Assembly: GCA_025506515.1 (NCBI GenBank)
Contig: CM046443.1
Coordinates: forward strand, 42,769,331 to 42,833,330
From: Flaveria trinervia
Lineage: Eukaryota; Streptophyta; Magnoliopsida; Asterales; Asteraceae
DNA: 64,000 bases
Reading direction: 5' to 3'
A program made the position numbers and the translations under genes. This document shows, piece by piece, positions 23,450 to 36,347 of this stretch. Below the pieces are notes generated by a model. The model did no database searches. It was not told where the DNA came from and saw only the letters and a program-made list of their open reading frames with translations. Position 1 is the first letter of the stretch. Each line of letters starts with the position of its first letter.

Positions 23450-26400
23450 AAACATGAGTGTGGCTCTGAGTGTTGATCTTCATTTGTTTACACTCATCAT
23501 TAGGATTAGGAAAATTCCTTTATTGATTAGTCGGTTTGGATTCCTCGGACTGTCAAAGTAACTACTCATGTCAAAGAGATCATGCAAAGCAAGGTCAAGC
23601 ATATTTTGCCAAAAGTACATGTTTAGACCTCCTTGATATCTTGTGACAAACCCTCTGTCAGGGTTTGGAGAGCCCAAGATAAGATAAGTCTTTCAGCAAT
23701 AAGAGACTCTACATGTAGTGGACTTGGTTGAGTAGTCTCTTCTTGTTCACCCTCGGGATGTTTTGACTCAACTTGAGGTACAAAGGTGGATGCCTTTGAC
23801 TTCGTCTTCTTCTTTTGTATGTCCTTTCTAATGGCCATACTCTTCCTTTTTCTATGCTTCAACCAAAAAGATTGGTCTTGAGTACCTGTTGTTCCTTATT
23901 TATCCTTCTCAATTGGGTCCTTCCCCTTCACATGTTCAGAAGAACTAGTTCAAAAACATGTTGTGGGTCAGAAGATAAAGTTAGCTATGGTTTAGCACTA
24001 GGTTCAGGTTGTGTTATCTCTTGGGGTTCAACCTTGACCTCAGCTTCAGATACAGCCTAACTTGGTAGAGAATGCAAGTCTACCAGCTCACCCTTCTTAA
24101 TCTTCTGCTTGATCACTCTAATGTCTTTATATATTCTGGATAGAGACATTGGACCAAGTCTCCTTTCAGACAACCCATAAGAAGCTTACCATATTCATCT
24201 TGTCCACATACTTCTTTTAATTAGCTCTGATGGTGGCTCCTAACTTAGCAGCTTCCTCCCTCATCTTCCTTTTAGTAGCTTTTTTCACTTTTAAAACTTC
24301 TTACTCTAGCTGCTTGAGGTAATCAAACTCTATGTATTCATAAGATTGAGGGAGTAGAGATGTTTCCAGATCGAGACCTATGACACTCAAATAGGTTATC
24401 ATCTTTTATCTATCTTGTTCCTTACCTACTTGAGTTTCTTGTTCAACAGCCACAGTATCCACTTCAGCACTTCTTGAACTGGAGAGAGGTTAGGGACTTT
24501 ATACAATCTTTTTCTTTTCCTTTCTTCTTTGATCTTGAGGAGTAATTCAGTAGCCTCAGCCTCTTTCCGTTCTTTGGACACTTTAGTATCAGCCAGCTCA
24601 TATAGTTCTTCTAAGGAAAAAAAGATTATTTTATCAATGTTATAGTTTATACACCCTAGATAATTCAATTTGGATGCTCTTAATTCATCTTTCTGAGTAT
24701 TTGGCCTAAGGGCACCCTGATTGCAGCTTGCATGAAGCTGGGGTCTCTCTCATTCTCTCTCCCCTTGCCTTCCTCTTCCTCTCCCTCTGCTCCTCCTCAA
24801 TCTCCTCAGAGGTTATAATCCTCTTCATTTTGTCAATAACTAGCCTCTATGACACTGGGTACAGAGAGTTTTGACATTATTGACTTGGTTCTACACTTGA
24901 GCTTTGGATAGGGAGAGCCTATGAGACACCTTCACCAGTTGTTGTCTTATTGGGGGTACTGGGTGCTGAATCAGTTATACTCTCTCAAGGTTCACAGGTT
25001 ATTCTACTAGACCTTCAACAAAGGTTTCCCCTTTGAAACTCATCTTAGGGTCTACATCAATATCCAGTTGAGCAACAGTTTTTCCTGCAAGCCTCAGTCT
25101 ATATAGATTGGATCTTCTCTTGAACTCTTCAAGCACGCTTAACTAGATCCTCTTAGCTAACCTATCAGCTTTCCTATTATGACTTGAGTTGGCAAGATCC
25201 AGGTCAACTTGAGGAAAGCTTAGATAGAATCTTAGGGTTCAGAAGTTAAAAACTTCATGTTGACCTTGATATCTAAAAGCACCGAGGCTCTTCTATAAGT
25301 GACATACATCCACCCTACTATTGGATTTTCATCAAGGTGGGATGGAGGTGACACAGCCCTTTGTATACACTCCTTTAATAAACTTTGAATTAAGGCATCC
25401 ACATTGATGTGGGACCGAGTAAGTTGTTGAGTGTGGACAATGCAAGTGTGGATGGTGAGTCCTTAATGTCCATATTTTAGGTAGTGCTCCCAAGTTCTGT
25501 GATTATAGTTAAAACCTCCTTCCCTTTTTTGATACCATCACCCACTTACATAGGTTAGCTAGAGGTTAGGTCCACCACATCCACAGGTTCTTGTGGACCT
25601 GGTTGAGCAATCCTGGCAGACCTCTCAGCTAAGTTACCTTTAAGATTAGTGATCTCAAGTTGCTGATTAAGCACATGTTTTTATAAAGTAACCAATTGAG
25701 ATTTTAGGTAACCAACCTTAGAGACCAAGTAGGTGCAGGTTTGTGTCAATGTTTGCACCCTTTGTTGCAGACTTCTATTATCTGCATCAGAAGAATTATG
25801 GGAGGATGAGAGAACATAACCAAAGTCATCTCCTTGGGCACTAGATTTCCCTTGCTCCATGATAGCTTCATGAAAAGTGTCAAGGGACTGGATTGCCATG
25901 GATGAGGTCTTAAAGATGTAATCACTTTCACAAAGGCACACCTTAGTTATGGGTTGATTATATGGGCTAGATATGGTTGTATCAGGAGCACTCATATCTC
26001 CTTGAACAGGGGAAGAGAAGAGAGACTCATGGTAGTCTATTTATCCTATATCCTCATCTTTATAGAATTAGAGGTTAGATATTGATTGGTTTAAGTCCAA
26101 AGGCTAGGGATGGTAATTGTCCCCTAAATGTTGTTCAGCTAGGTTTTGAGACTCAAAGTGAAGGCTTGCAGCTTGAGTAACAAGCTCATCAGGCTGAGCA
26201 TAAAGAACTTTAGTACTGATCACTAAAGTGATGGGAGTGGTCTACTCCTTAAGGAAAGTGGTGGCTCTTGGTTTCACTTCCTCCTACATGGGTGAGTGTA
26301 TGGGAGCCTTCTCAATCTAAATAGATTGAGTAGAGGTTCTTTTTGGATTTTCTCTGGTAGGTGATGGTTATTTGTGGTTGTGTGGGTGGTGAAAATAAAG

Positions 26401-27199
26401 AAGATGTGGGCTCAACATTGGCTGATGCTGCTAACTTGACAACTTGAGTAGGGAGCTTTAACAATTTTAGGATAAGGGCTATTTCTACCCTGAAAAAAAC
26501 CAATAGTAGTTTTTCGTATTATTTTGAAGATGTCGGGCTTCATTTGTCCCAATTTAAGGGTGTTAATTGTTCCCCTCAACTGTGAGCCCAGTTCAAAGTT
26601 AAGAAGGTGCTAGCATATCTAGGAAACATGTAACACTCTAAGTAATCTAAGTTGGAAAGTAAGCTTGTATAAAGAAACTGAGAATACTTGAACTTGATCC
26701 CTTGAACCATCCCATGGATTATATAGAATAGGTATTTTGTAGTTTGATCCTATCCTCTATGTTTGTTTGATAAATAATGGATTGTTACATGTAGTAGATA
26801 TTTCCATTAGAAAGAGACCTTACTCTTTTTGAAGTTCCTCACTAAGTAGTCCCGTTCATAGCCCATCAGTCGGAATGATCCGTTGACAGCTTCTTTGGGA
26901 AAGGAACCTTCTTTATCATCCAGCCTCAGATGATTGTTGATGGTGGTTGTTGTGATGAAAATATTCTTCCCTTTCACCGATGCAAACAGTTCCTTCTCAC
27001 CATCTAAGATAACCTCTTGGCAAGTACTCCAAATCTCTAATAGTTGTTCTTCATATAATGGAGGGTATATTGTGAGTGCGGTGAGATATGATGATTGATA
27101 GAGAAAGCCGCAAACACCGAAAAACCAGGATATCCCTCGGATGACAATAGAGCAACCTGGTATGTTGCCTATGTAGGTGCATGGAAAATTCTGGTTCAT
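23450..27199 (-). pseudogene. Copia-A' third ORF (decayed homologue)
   Basis: It begins near 27199 with a conserved block (LTIYPPLYEEQLLEIW, TINNHLRLDDKEG) that parallels the Copia-A ORF3 (LTIDPPLYEDHFLEFW, IINMHLQLDDEEG). Further pieces follow at 26503-26312, 25995-25681, 24668-24426 (LEELYELADTKVSKERKEAE, like ELNELVDLERSREKKEAE in Copia-A) and 23862-23480. It is heavily disrupted, but the same domain order is kept over about 3.7 kb, which supports ORF3 as a real ancestral gene. Confidence 0.75.
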
Positions 27200-27539
27200 T
27201 TTGGGGTTAAGGGTTGGCCATTTTATGAAGTTTGAGTGAAAAATAGTTGAAAAACAAACAAGGGTTTATGGGTGATTTTGGGTTAGAGGATTTCATAAGT
27301 CAATTTAATGGTCTTTTGAAAGAAAATATATCTTTAATTCTTAACATTCTAAGGAATGTTAGTTAGAAATATTTTCTTCAAATGAAAATAAGGCGTATAT
27401 GAGTGATAAATTAGACAAATTAAACACGCACATATTTGAAAAATATTTTTGAAATTAATTTAAGAAAATCTACTCAAAGTTAATCATCCCTATAGCTAAT
27501 ACAAGATATTTAAATCTTTGTTGATAAAAAACTTTTATT

Positions 27540-28720
27540 AGTAGCATATTGTTTATTTGTGTTAACTTTGACTAGTTTTATCAATCAATTTTCAAAATTA
27601 TCTCTAATCAAATGATATTTGTTGTTGATATCATGCACTATCCATGTGGCAAACATGGTATCAAGCTTGCTAACTATAAGGTATATAAGAGATCCAATCA
27701 TAGCCCTGTAAAGATTTTCATCAACACACTCCCACTCAAGATTAGGTCCTAGGGAGTGATTTTTGGGAATGGGAGTCTTATCTGTTTAATATATCATGAA
27801 CATACATTGACCGGTTTACAAAGCACTATATTGTCGTGAAATGCCATTTTCATTACAAAACGTATCAAGGATTTGGTTCATGAATTCATTCCTTGATCAC
27901 ATCTCATGATCTTGACATTGTGATCACATTGATTCTCAATATTTTAAATGAAATTGTTTAAGATTTCAGGGTCTCATTCTTACTTCTAAAAAATAAGACC
28001 CGAGTATATCATGTAAAATCATCTGTGATCACAAGGAAATATGATGTTTTAACTAAACTCATTACACTGGTAGGGCCAAAGAGATCCATATGTAATAAAT
28101 GTAAGGGAGCGGTTATGGAGTTTATTTCCTTTCGCTTGTGAGACACTTAGTGTTGCTTTCTTTTCAAACATGAAACATAATGGTCATCACTAGTAAAGTT
28201 TTTCTTTTTCATTCTAGTTAGCATATCATCTTTAACTAATTTATTCATGTTCTTAAAGTTTACATGTCACATTATTTTATGCCAAATAAAAATATCATCA
28301 CTATTGGCTACAGATAGAAAGCAAGAAACTTCTCCTGAAGGGGAGGTTTCTTGCAAATCCATCTTGTACATGTTTCCTTTCCTAGGGCCTCTGAGTAGGA
28401 TATGCTCTTGAGTAATGATCATCTCGGGCTTGAGAACAATACACTAATGCTCAGTAAAGAGCATGTTATGTCTTTGGTCACAAAATTAAGATATGCTCAA
28501 GAGATTCCATCCAAACTTTTTTACAAAATTCACCTTCTTAATGTTGAGCTTACCATTTATGACCCTTCCCACTCTAGTACTGTAACCACCTGATTCACCT
28601 CCAAAAGCAATTGTCCTTCCATTAATTTTCTCAAAGTTCTAAAGTATAGAGCCATTCGCTATCATGTGCATTGAACAACCACTATCAATTATCCATACAT
28701 TTTTCTTAGTCTTCAACTGA
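27540..28720 (-). pseudogene. Copia-A' pol remnants (RT/RNase H tail, integrase, protease)
   Basis: Only scraps are readable on the minus strand: an RT/RNase H boundary at about 27760-27600 (ENLYRAMIGSLIYL), integrase pieces at 27780-28150, and the protease and pre-integrase stretch at 28593-28320, which matches the Copia-A segment 7259-7580 frame for frame. The part from the integrase end to the RT palm appears deleted. Between 27200 and 27540 there is only the spacer homologous to 18044-18741. Confidence 0.7.
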
Positions 28721-29342
28721 TCCTGCACATGAAAAAGAGATGGTTAGTTACATTTGAAAACCTAAGCCTAGCTAGTCTTAGGCTCATGAAGAAAAACTAA
28801 ATATAGTTTAACAGTTATTAATAATATATGCATGCTTTGAGGATCCTTGGTTGTTGTTGATGAAGTAACTTCAATCACATGGGGTTAAAAGTTCAGGGGT
28901 TAAAAGTGTCCAAAAGGACACAAGTTTAAAAGTTGGTGTAAAGAGGTGTTATGGCCGCCCCTAACACCCTACACACACACTCTACATTCGGACTGTAGAG
29001 AGAGAAACATCAGAATTTTGGGTTTCTTGAAGAAAAGAGAAAAAGAAGTTTGAATTCAAGTAAGAATTCTTGGTTTTAAGATGTTCTTAACCAGCCTATG
29101 CCTTGGTTGTCTATTCATTTGTGTTCGGGTTGTATTTTTATGGGTTTTAGGTGCTTAAACTCAAAGTGCAATCGGGTTTGAAGGAAGTCATACCCAAAGG
29201 CTGCTAAAGTGAGTTCTAGAACCCCCTTTTTACTTGTTTTAAACTGATTTGTGGCTGGAAATGCATGTATGTTCATTTTTATAAAAATGGGTTTACACCC
29301 GTATGTATGTGTATGAATGTGTTTGCGGGCGGGGTTTGATTT

Positions 29343-31351
29343 TGTAAGGCCCCGTTCTAGGAACACTCACAGCTGGTCAATCATCACACATAAAACACAT
29401 ATTTTCATAACTTAATAAAACATTGCAGTAGAAAGATTAAATCATACATTTCATTTCATTATAAATGCTTTTGCAAGTTAATACAACGTTCGTTACAAAA
29501 CATCATTTTTTCACATTACGATGCAAAATAATGCCATCCAAAAATACCCAAGTAGCTGCCTCGTGCCATCTCAGCAACCATTTCCTACCAACTGGAAACA
29601 CATAAAAGTCAGCATTGCTAAGTGAGTTCTAGTTTTAAAATAAAATGTACTTTATTTTTGTTTAAAACCGTTCTTTACTTTCGTACATGATGACACATCA
29701 TGCGTACACATAGATAATATCATTATTATCTTCATCATTCGTTCATTAACATTCGTTCATTCATCGTTATTCATTATCATTCACTTTCATACATAAAATT
29801 CTTACTTTCGATGACATGTACAATACCCCTAGCATTGTGCACGAAGCTGGTTACTGGGCCTGAGGTCTTTCATAGACCTCGAACATTGTGCATGAAGGTG
29901 ACTCCGGTACCTAGGGCAAGCGGCAAGGATCCCATACGTATGGTGAATCACAAAGATTTGATCCCAGTGTGCATCCTTCCGGGGTAGCTAACCCGCACAC
30001 ATTTGAGCTAACACCCTTCATTGGGTGTGAACATCCATACATTGCTTCCAAGACTTTATTACTTTCATTCCTTCGGTAATGCATGCATTCTTTCATTAAG
30101 TTCCTCTTTTCATTATCTTCCGCTTTACGTTACATAATACTTTCATTTCATTCATAAATATTCAACGTAAAGCCATGGGAAAACAACATACACATAAACA
30201 TACAAAACATACATCATACACACCATCATGCATAATCATCAATCGTACAACACATCATACATCGCCCATCACATCATCCATGACCTCAAAAAGTCAACTT
30301 ACATAACCCCTCGAAACCTCCCAAGTCAAAGCCTATATTATACATTTTCCCCAAAATCAGAAAATATTTCTAAGTCTTTAGGCGTATGGGCACTATTCAC
30401 GTGCATGGCCTTCTGGGCGCATGGGGGACACTTAGGCGCATAGGGAACTTTCAAGTGCATGGTTACTATTGGGGTGCACGGGCAATACTTAGTCATTTCT
30501 AGGAAAATCTAGGCGCATGGGCACTATGCAGGAGCATTAGTGCCTAGGCGCCTGGGCTGTCTGGGCGCTTAGACACTTAGTCAAATTTAGCCCTTTTCTA
30601 GGCGCATGGGTACTGTTTGGGTGTATGAGGTTTGGGTGCATGGGAACACTTAGGCAGTATTTTTCAGTTGGGTGCATGGGACACTATTCAGGCCCATGGG
30701 CAGTTTAAATCTCACTTAAACATCATAATTCAGTCCCCAATCATCATATAACATGTTCTAAGCTTAAATCAAACAAACTAAGCCTTAGAAACATAATCAT
30801 AACACCATCAAGCACATACATTGCCCAAAATCAAACCCCACCCATAAACACACGCACATACACACATATGGGTATAAACCCAACTTTCATAAAACGTTCA
30901 TACATGCATTTCCAGCCCCAAAGCAGTTTAAAACAAGTAAAAAGAGGATTCTAGAACTCACCTTAACAGCATTTGGTTATGACTTCTTCCATACCCATTT
31001 GCAATTGAGTTCAACCGCCTAGAAACCCATCAAGAATACACCCGAACACATATAAAGACACATAAACATATAACTAAGGCTAAGGCCAGTCGAAAACAAC
31101 ATAAACATATAACTGCGCTTGTTCCTCTTAAAAATCCGAGTTCTGCACTTTCTCTCTCTAGAACATCTAAATGTTGAGTGTGTGTGTGTAGACTCAAGGG
31201 CGGCCATACCACCTTTATCACCAACTTTTAAACTTTTTGTCCTTTCAGATACTTTTAACCCTCAACTTGGGTTTTATAGTTCTTCTTTATTTTCTTTCAC
31301 TTTTATTTTTCCTTTTCTTTCTTATCTTCAAAGAAATAACCGTGTGTTACA
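29343..31351 (-). repeat. Gypsy-A 3' LTR (left copy)
   Basis: 2,009 bp. It contains one copy of the CACGAAGCTGGTTACTGGGCC subrepeat (about 29826-29930) and a degenerate tandem array of GGCGCATGGGCAC-like units at about 30380-30700. Confidence 0.93.
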
Positions 31352-31366
31352 GCTCCACCCCCTTAT
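31352..31366 (-). promoter_or_regulatory. Gypsy-A polypurine tract
   Basis: On the minus strand this reads AAGGGGGTGGAGC directly before the LTR terminus TGTAAC; it would prime plus-strand synthesis. Confidence 0.8.
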
Positions 31367-32300
31367 TTAGGTTTTGTCCTCGAAACCTGTTAGTCCTCAA
31401 ACAATCGTGGGTAATGTTGACTCATTTCCTCCTTTGTCTCCCACGTAGACTCGAAACCCTTCTTGTGCTTCCACTTTACACGCAAAAGAGGAACTACTTT
31501 ATTCCTCAATATCTTCTCTTTACGATCAATGATCGCCACTGGTTGCTCCACATAATTAAGTCATTCATCTACCTCGATATCTTCTAGTGGTACAATCATA
31601 TCCTCGTCAGCCAAACACTTTCTCAGATGAGCTATATGGAATGTCGAATGAATTTCACTTAACTCATCTGTAACTCCAATCTATAGGCCACCTCTCCTAC
31701 CCGAGCAATGATTCGGAAAGGTCCTATGTACCTTAGGCTCAACTTGCCCCGCTTTCTAAACCGGATGATACCTTTCCAAGGTGAGACTTTCAACATAACT
31801 CTATCACCCACCTGGAACTCAATCAGCCTATGTCGTTTATCAGCTTACTACTTTTGCCTATCTTTAGCTGCCTTCATAAAGGCTTTGATCCTTTCTAGCT
31901 TTTTGGTCGTAGCCTCGACCACCTCGACGCTCCCTAACTCTTTATGGCCAATATCACCCCAACACACGGGCATTCCGCATCTCTTACCATATAGCATCTC
32001 ATAAGGGGGCATACCAATGCTGGCATGATAACTGTTGTTATATGAGAGCTCAGCTAACGGTAAGTGGTCATCCCAACTTCCTCCAAAATCAATGACGCAT
32101 GCCCTTAGTATATATTCCAACGTCTGAATCGTCCTTTCTGACTAACCATCCGTCTGAGGATGATAAGTCATGCTAATATGTAACCTCGTCCCCATCGCAT
32201 CGTGGAATTTCTTCCAAAATTTAGATGTAAACCGGGTGTCACATTCAGACACAATAGACACCGGCACACCATGAAGAGTTACAATCTCCTTGATGAAAAT
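31367..32300 (-). pseudogene. Gypsy-A integrase C-terminal half and chromodomain (decayed)
   Basis: 32120-31848 carries the end of the integrase core (LAELSYNNSYHASIGMPPYE) and a basic helix (TKKLERIKAFMKAAKDRQK). 31830-31600 holds the GPFRI-type C-terminal fold. 31580-31390 translates on the minus strand to a chromodomain-like end with KVVPLLRVKWKHKKGF and STWETKEEM. Several in-frame stops are present. Chromodomains are thought to steer integration to heterochromatin. Confidence 0.85.
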
Positions 32301-32302
32301 AT

Positions 32303-33310
32303 CTACCAACCTCTCGGATGAATATGTCTCGCGGATCGTTGGAAGTGAGCACTCTTCGTCAAACGATCAACTATCACCAATATGGCATCATACCCTTTCA
32401 AAGTACGTGGTAACTTCGTGACAAAGTCCATGGTGATATGTTCCCACTTCCATTCTGGTATGTCCAAAGGTTGGATCTTCCCATATGGCTTCTGGTGCGA
32501 CGCCTTCACTTGCAAGCAAGTAAGGCACTTACTCACGTACTCCACTACATCACGCTTCATACTCGGCCACCAATAATCTTTCTTCAAATCTTGATACATC
32601 TTTGTAGCACCGAGATGAATGGAGTACCGAGTCCTATGAGATTCATCCATAATCTTCCCACGTAGATCCCTAAAACAAGGAATCCACATTCGTTTGAATC
32701 GGGTTCTAACACCGAGTGTGTTCTCACCCAATTCCGCAATTAGACCTCTCATTCTTTCAGAGTTGAGATGATCTTCCTTCAATGCCTTATCTTGAAACTC
32801 TTTGACTTGTTTTATCACATCAGTGGTCATAACTAATTGATAAGCCTTCACCCGAATCGGCTTGGGTCTCTCTTTCCAGCTAAGGGCATCCGCTACCACG
32901 TTGGCTTTGCCCGGATGGTAGTGGATCTCGCAATCACAATCCTTTATGAGCTCTAACCATCTCCTTTGCCTCATGTTTAAATCTTTTTGCACAAAGAAGT
33001 AATTCAAGCTCTTATGGTCAGTGAATATGGTGCACTTCGTCCCGTATAGATAGTGCCTCCAAATCTTCAAAGCAAAGATCACGGCTGCTAGCTCCATGTC
33101 ATGAGTAGGGTAATTGACCTCATGAACCTTTAACCGCCGGGATGCATAGGCTATAACCTTTCCTCTTTGCATCAACACACATCCCAACCCCGCATAGGAA
33201 GCATTGGAATAAACCACCAAATCTTCGCTTCCATCGGTAATGACAAGACTGGAGCTTGAGTCAACCTCGCATTTAACTCTTTGAACACATTCTCTTGAGC
33301 TTGACCCCAT
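32303..33310 (-). pseudogene. Gypsy-A RNase H and integrase N-terminal half (335-codon open stretch)
   Basis: The longest intact retroelement frame here. RNase H: VVYSNASYAGLGCVLMQ (the usual first catalytic Asp of DAS is Asn), TDHKSLNYFFVQKDLNMRQ, HPGKANVVADALS. The integrase HHCC finger follows (HRTRYSIHLG, CLTCLQVK), then the first catalytic Asp in TMDFVTKLPRT and VIVDRLTKSAHF. A frameshift near 32320 breaks the core before the second Asp (about 32200-32260). Confidence 0.9.
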
Positions 33311-33599
33311 ACAAACTTTACATCCTACGGGTCAACTTAGTCAACGGAGAAGCTATCTTAGAGAAGTTTTGGATGAATCTCCTATAATAGCCCACTAAAC
33401 ACAAGAAACTATGAATCTCGGATGGTGTCTATGGAGACTTCCATTGCATTACCGCCTCCACCTTTGTCGGGTCCACCATAATCCCCTCGGGATTCACTAC
33501 ATGACCCAAAAACTAAACCTCGCGTAGCCAAAATGCACACTTGGAGAACTTGGCATACAACTTCTCCCTTCTCAATGTCTCTAGCACCTCTCAAATGTG

Positions 33600-34123
33600 A
33601 CCAGCATGTTCCTCCTCACTCTTCGAATGAATCAAGATATCATCGATAAACAAATCACTGATTTATCCAACATCGGTCGACACACTTTATTCATCAAATC
33701 TGTAAAAGCAGCTGGCGCGTTGGTTAAACCAAATGACATAACGAGTAACTCGTAGTGTCCATAACGCATGCAAAAAACAATTTTAGGAATATCATGCTCC
33801 TTCACCTTCAACTGATGATAACCAGATCAAAGATCTATTCTCGAGAACCAACTAGCACCCTGGAGTTGATCAAAAAGATCATCAATCCTCTGTAAGGGGT
33901 ACTGATTCTTCACTGTCAACTTATTCAGCTCACGGTAGTTGATACACATCCTCATACTACCGTCCTTCTTCTTCAAGAATAAGACCGGAGCACCCCAAGG
34001 AGAGATACTCGGTCTAATTAACCCCTTATCAATCAGCTCTTGCAATTGCTCCATCGGTTCCTTCATCTCAGTCGGAGCCAACCGATATGATGCCTTAACA
34101 ACAGGTTGGGCACCTGGTATCAA
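33600..34123 (-). pseudogene. Gypsy-A reverse transcriptase (decayed)
   Basis: 34123-33827 contains YRLAPTEMKEPMEQLQELID, FLKKKDGSMRMCINYRELNK, YPLQRIDDLFDQLQGA and FSRIDL, the RT fingers and first palm motif. A stop follows RIDL. The FGLTNAP stretch and the catalytic FIDDILIHSKSEEE (about 33610-33650) lie in shifted frames. The region 33310-33600 (connection) is broken. Confidence 0.88.
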
Positions 34124-34129
34124 GTCAAT

Positions 34130-34999
34130 CTAGAACTCGATCTCACGGTTAGGTGGCACTCCTAGTAAGTCTTCGGGAAACACGTCCGGGAAGTCACACA
34201 CAACCAGTACATCAGACAGTTGTAGTGTTGGCGTGTCCACGTCCTTTACATAGGCCAAGTAGGCACTACATCCACGCCTTATGCATTTTCCTGCCACCAC
34301 CATCAGAATCACTTTCGGGATCATCGTGACTTGATCGCCATGAACCGTCACCATATTCCCATTAGGCGCTATCAATTGGATCATCTTCTTGCTACACACA
34401 ATGTTCACCTCGTAGTCTACCAACCAATCCATTCCTAGGACTACGTCAAACCCACCTAAGGTCATCACGAAGGGTCTAATAGGAAACTTGTGACCTTCCA
34501 ATTCTACGTCACAACCATCTATCATCTCAAAAATCCTGGTAGACTTACCTATGGCAGTTTCTACATCAAAGGGTGCATCTACACTCCTACTACTAATAGG
34601 CAATTTAGCATAGAAAGCAATGGAAATAAAACTTTTAATTGCACCAGAATCAAATAACACAGAGGCTAAAGTTTGATTTACTAGAAACGTACCTGACACA
34701 ACATCAGGGTCCGTCCTAGCCTCCTCCTGCGTCATTGTGAACGCTCTAGCACTCGCCCTTTGCCCTTCAGTCTCGGTCGCCTTCTTCCCTGCACCGGAAC
34801 TTTTAGCCCTCGACTTCTTGCAGTCCCTGCTCATGTGGCCCTCCCCGCCACAGTTAAAACATCTCCCCATTTTGCACTCTCTTTCCATATGACCTAGCTT
34901 CCTACAATTGAAGCACACATTCAATCCCCACCTACACTCGCCGATGTGCTCCTTTGCACACTTACCGCACCTTCTCATCCACGCACCTGATGTGACCAC
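34130..34999 (-). pseudogene. Gypsy-A gag zinc knuckles and protease
   Basis: An open stretch of 289 codons. Two clear CX2CX4HX4C knuckles (CFNCRKLGHMEREC, CFNCGGEGHMSRDC) follow a related CGKC...C motif, for RNA binding. The retropepsin-like protease follows: active site LFDSGAIKSF, later GGFDVVLGMDWL. The C-terminus (FPDVFPEDLLGVPPNREIEF) is the normal protease to RT linker. Confidence 0.9.
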
Positions 35000-35173
35000 G
35001 CGTCAGTCGTCCACCCGCGCACCTTTGTTGCTTGGAGTGGCCCCGCCACGTCCAACCCGCTTCCCATTCCAATTCCGATCACCACCACCTTTCTTACTGC
35101 CTTCAGCCACCACCACGGTTCTTTCATCATACAACCTCCCTGCCAAATCAACCGCCAACCTAAACGTGCTTGG

Positions 35174-36013
35174 TCAGGCAGCGATCATGTGCCTACGGAT
35201 AACCACCAGCAAGCCTGGGATGTACCTCTTGATCTTTTGTGACAAAGGTGTCACTTGATCTGGCAACAGTCGTGCCATCTCATTGAACTTGGTGGTGTAC
35301 TGCTGATGTGTCATTGTTCCTGCCTCCAGCTGCAGGAACTCCCTTTCCACCTTATCCATATCCCTATGAGGACCTAACTCCTCAATTACCAACTTCTTCA
35401 GTTCCGCCCACTTCATCCTTCCAAATGCCCGACTACCCTCGGCTTGGATGATATTGTCCCACCAGCACAAAGCCGAGTCCACAAACGAGTGGGCAGCAAA
35501 CTTCACCTTTTGTTCCTCTCGGCACTCACTGATATTCAGTACAGCCTCCATCTCTCTCGCCCATCGGTGAGCCGCAACAGTAGTACCATTACCATCGAAG
35601 GTAGGGGGCTTGCATCTTTGGAATGCCTCGTAGTTACAGCCTCGTGTCGCCTCCTGCATAGGCTCTTCTTCTTCCTCCTCATCATTGAAGAGAACCCTCT
35701 CAGTCTCTAGTCACTCCCGTCCTCCTGAGGACCTATTTCTCTCCCTTCTTTCTCTTTCTCTTACAAACTTGATTAGTTCGCTCACCACAGACGGTAAGAT
35801 CATCTGCATGACTTGGTGCACCTCTGCAACAACAGCCTCCTTCACTTAGGCTCTCAAGTTAGCACTCTTGTCCCCAACCTTTGGACGAGGGGTCTTGGGT
35901 TCTTCATGAACCACCTCTTCGGCTCTAGGCCTTCCTCTCGTGACCCGTGGTTCAGCACCATGTCCACCACGACCTCCACCACGTGAAGCCTTCGATGATC
36001 TACCACCGTCCAT
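35174..36013 (-). pseudogene. Gypsy-A gag (decayed)
   Basis: The start is taken at the ATG 36013, whose first 50 codons are Gly/Arg-rich and basic. Two stops follow. The frame 35659-35174 is the retrotransposon gag domain (CKPPTFDGNGTTVAAHRW, ALCWWDN, FLQLEAGTMTHQQY, FNEMARLLPD). It would build the particle core. The junction to the zinc knuckles (35000-35174) is frameshifted. Confidence 0.85.
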
Positions 36014-36331
36014 CCTCTACACACTATAAGATTCAAACACTAACATGGTCATTCAAGGGAATAGCTTAGTTTACGTCAAGTATAGTGAGCCCCTAATTAC
36101 AGTGGCTAGTTATGATTAGCCACTTACTGTACTCTTCATACACCGAGCATTACCAATCTTCACTACATCAATATCTAAATCTACTAACAACACAAAAACC
36201 ACATACTGGTTAACATTAAGAAGACACATGATGGCATGTATCTACTCGGACTAGCATCCCTTCCCTTTCCGTCCCATTTTCAGTTTAATTTTAGGTTTAT
36301 TTTGAAATTTTACCCATTTCACTTAAACTTT

Positions 36332-36344
36332 GGCTCTGATACCA
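36332..36344 (-). promoter_or_regulatory. Gypsy-A primer-binding site (initiator Met-tRNA)
   Basis: The minus strand reads TGGTATCAGAGCC three bases from the 5' LTR end, complementary to initiator Met-tRNA. Confidence 0.92.
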
Positions 36345-36347
36345 ACT

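Larger units (their letters stand above)
23391..28881 (-). mobile_element. Copia-A' interior and LTR start (minus strand, truncated)
   Basis: At 23426, going down, the LTR starts TGTAAGAGTTATC, preceded on the minus strand by the tract CCTAGGGGGTT. The interior is a sister copy of Copia-A: ORF3 relatives from 23450 to 27199, then remnants of RT/RNase H, integrase and protease up to about 28720, and the gag end to about 28880. Most of RT is missing. The copy is cut off at about 28881, where a Gypsy LTR begins. Its 3' LTR is the interrupted one at 2160-3656. Confidence 0.85.
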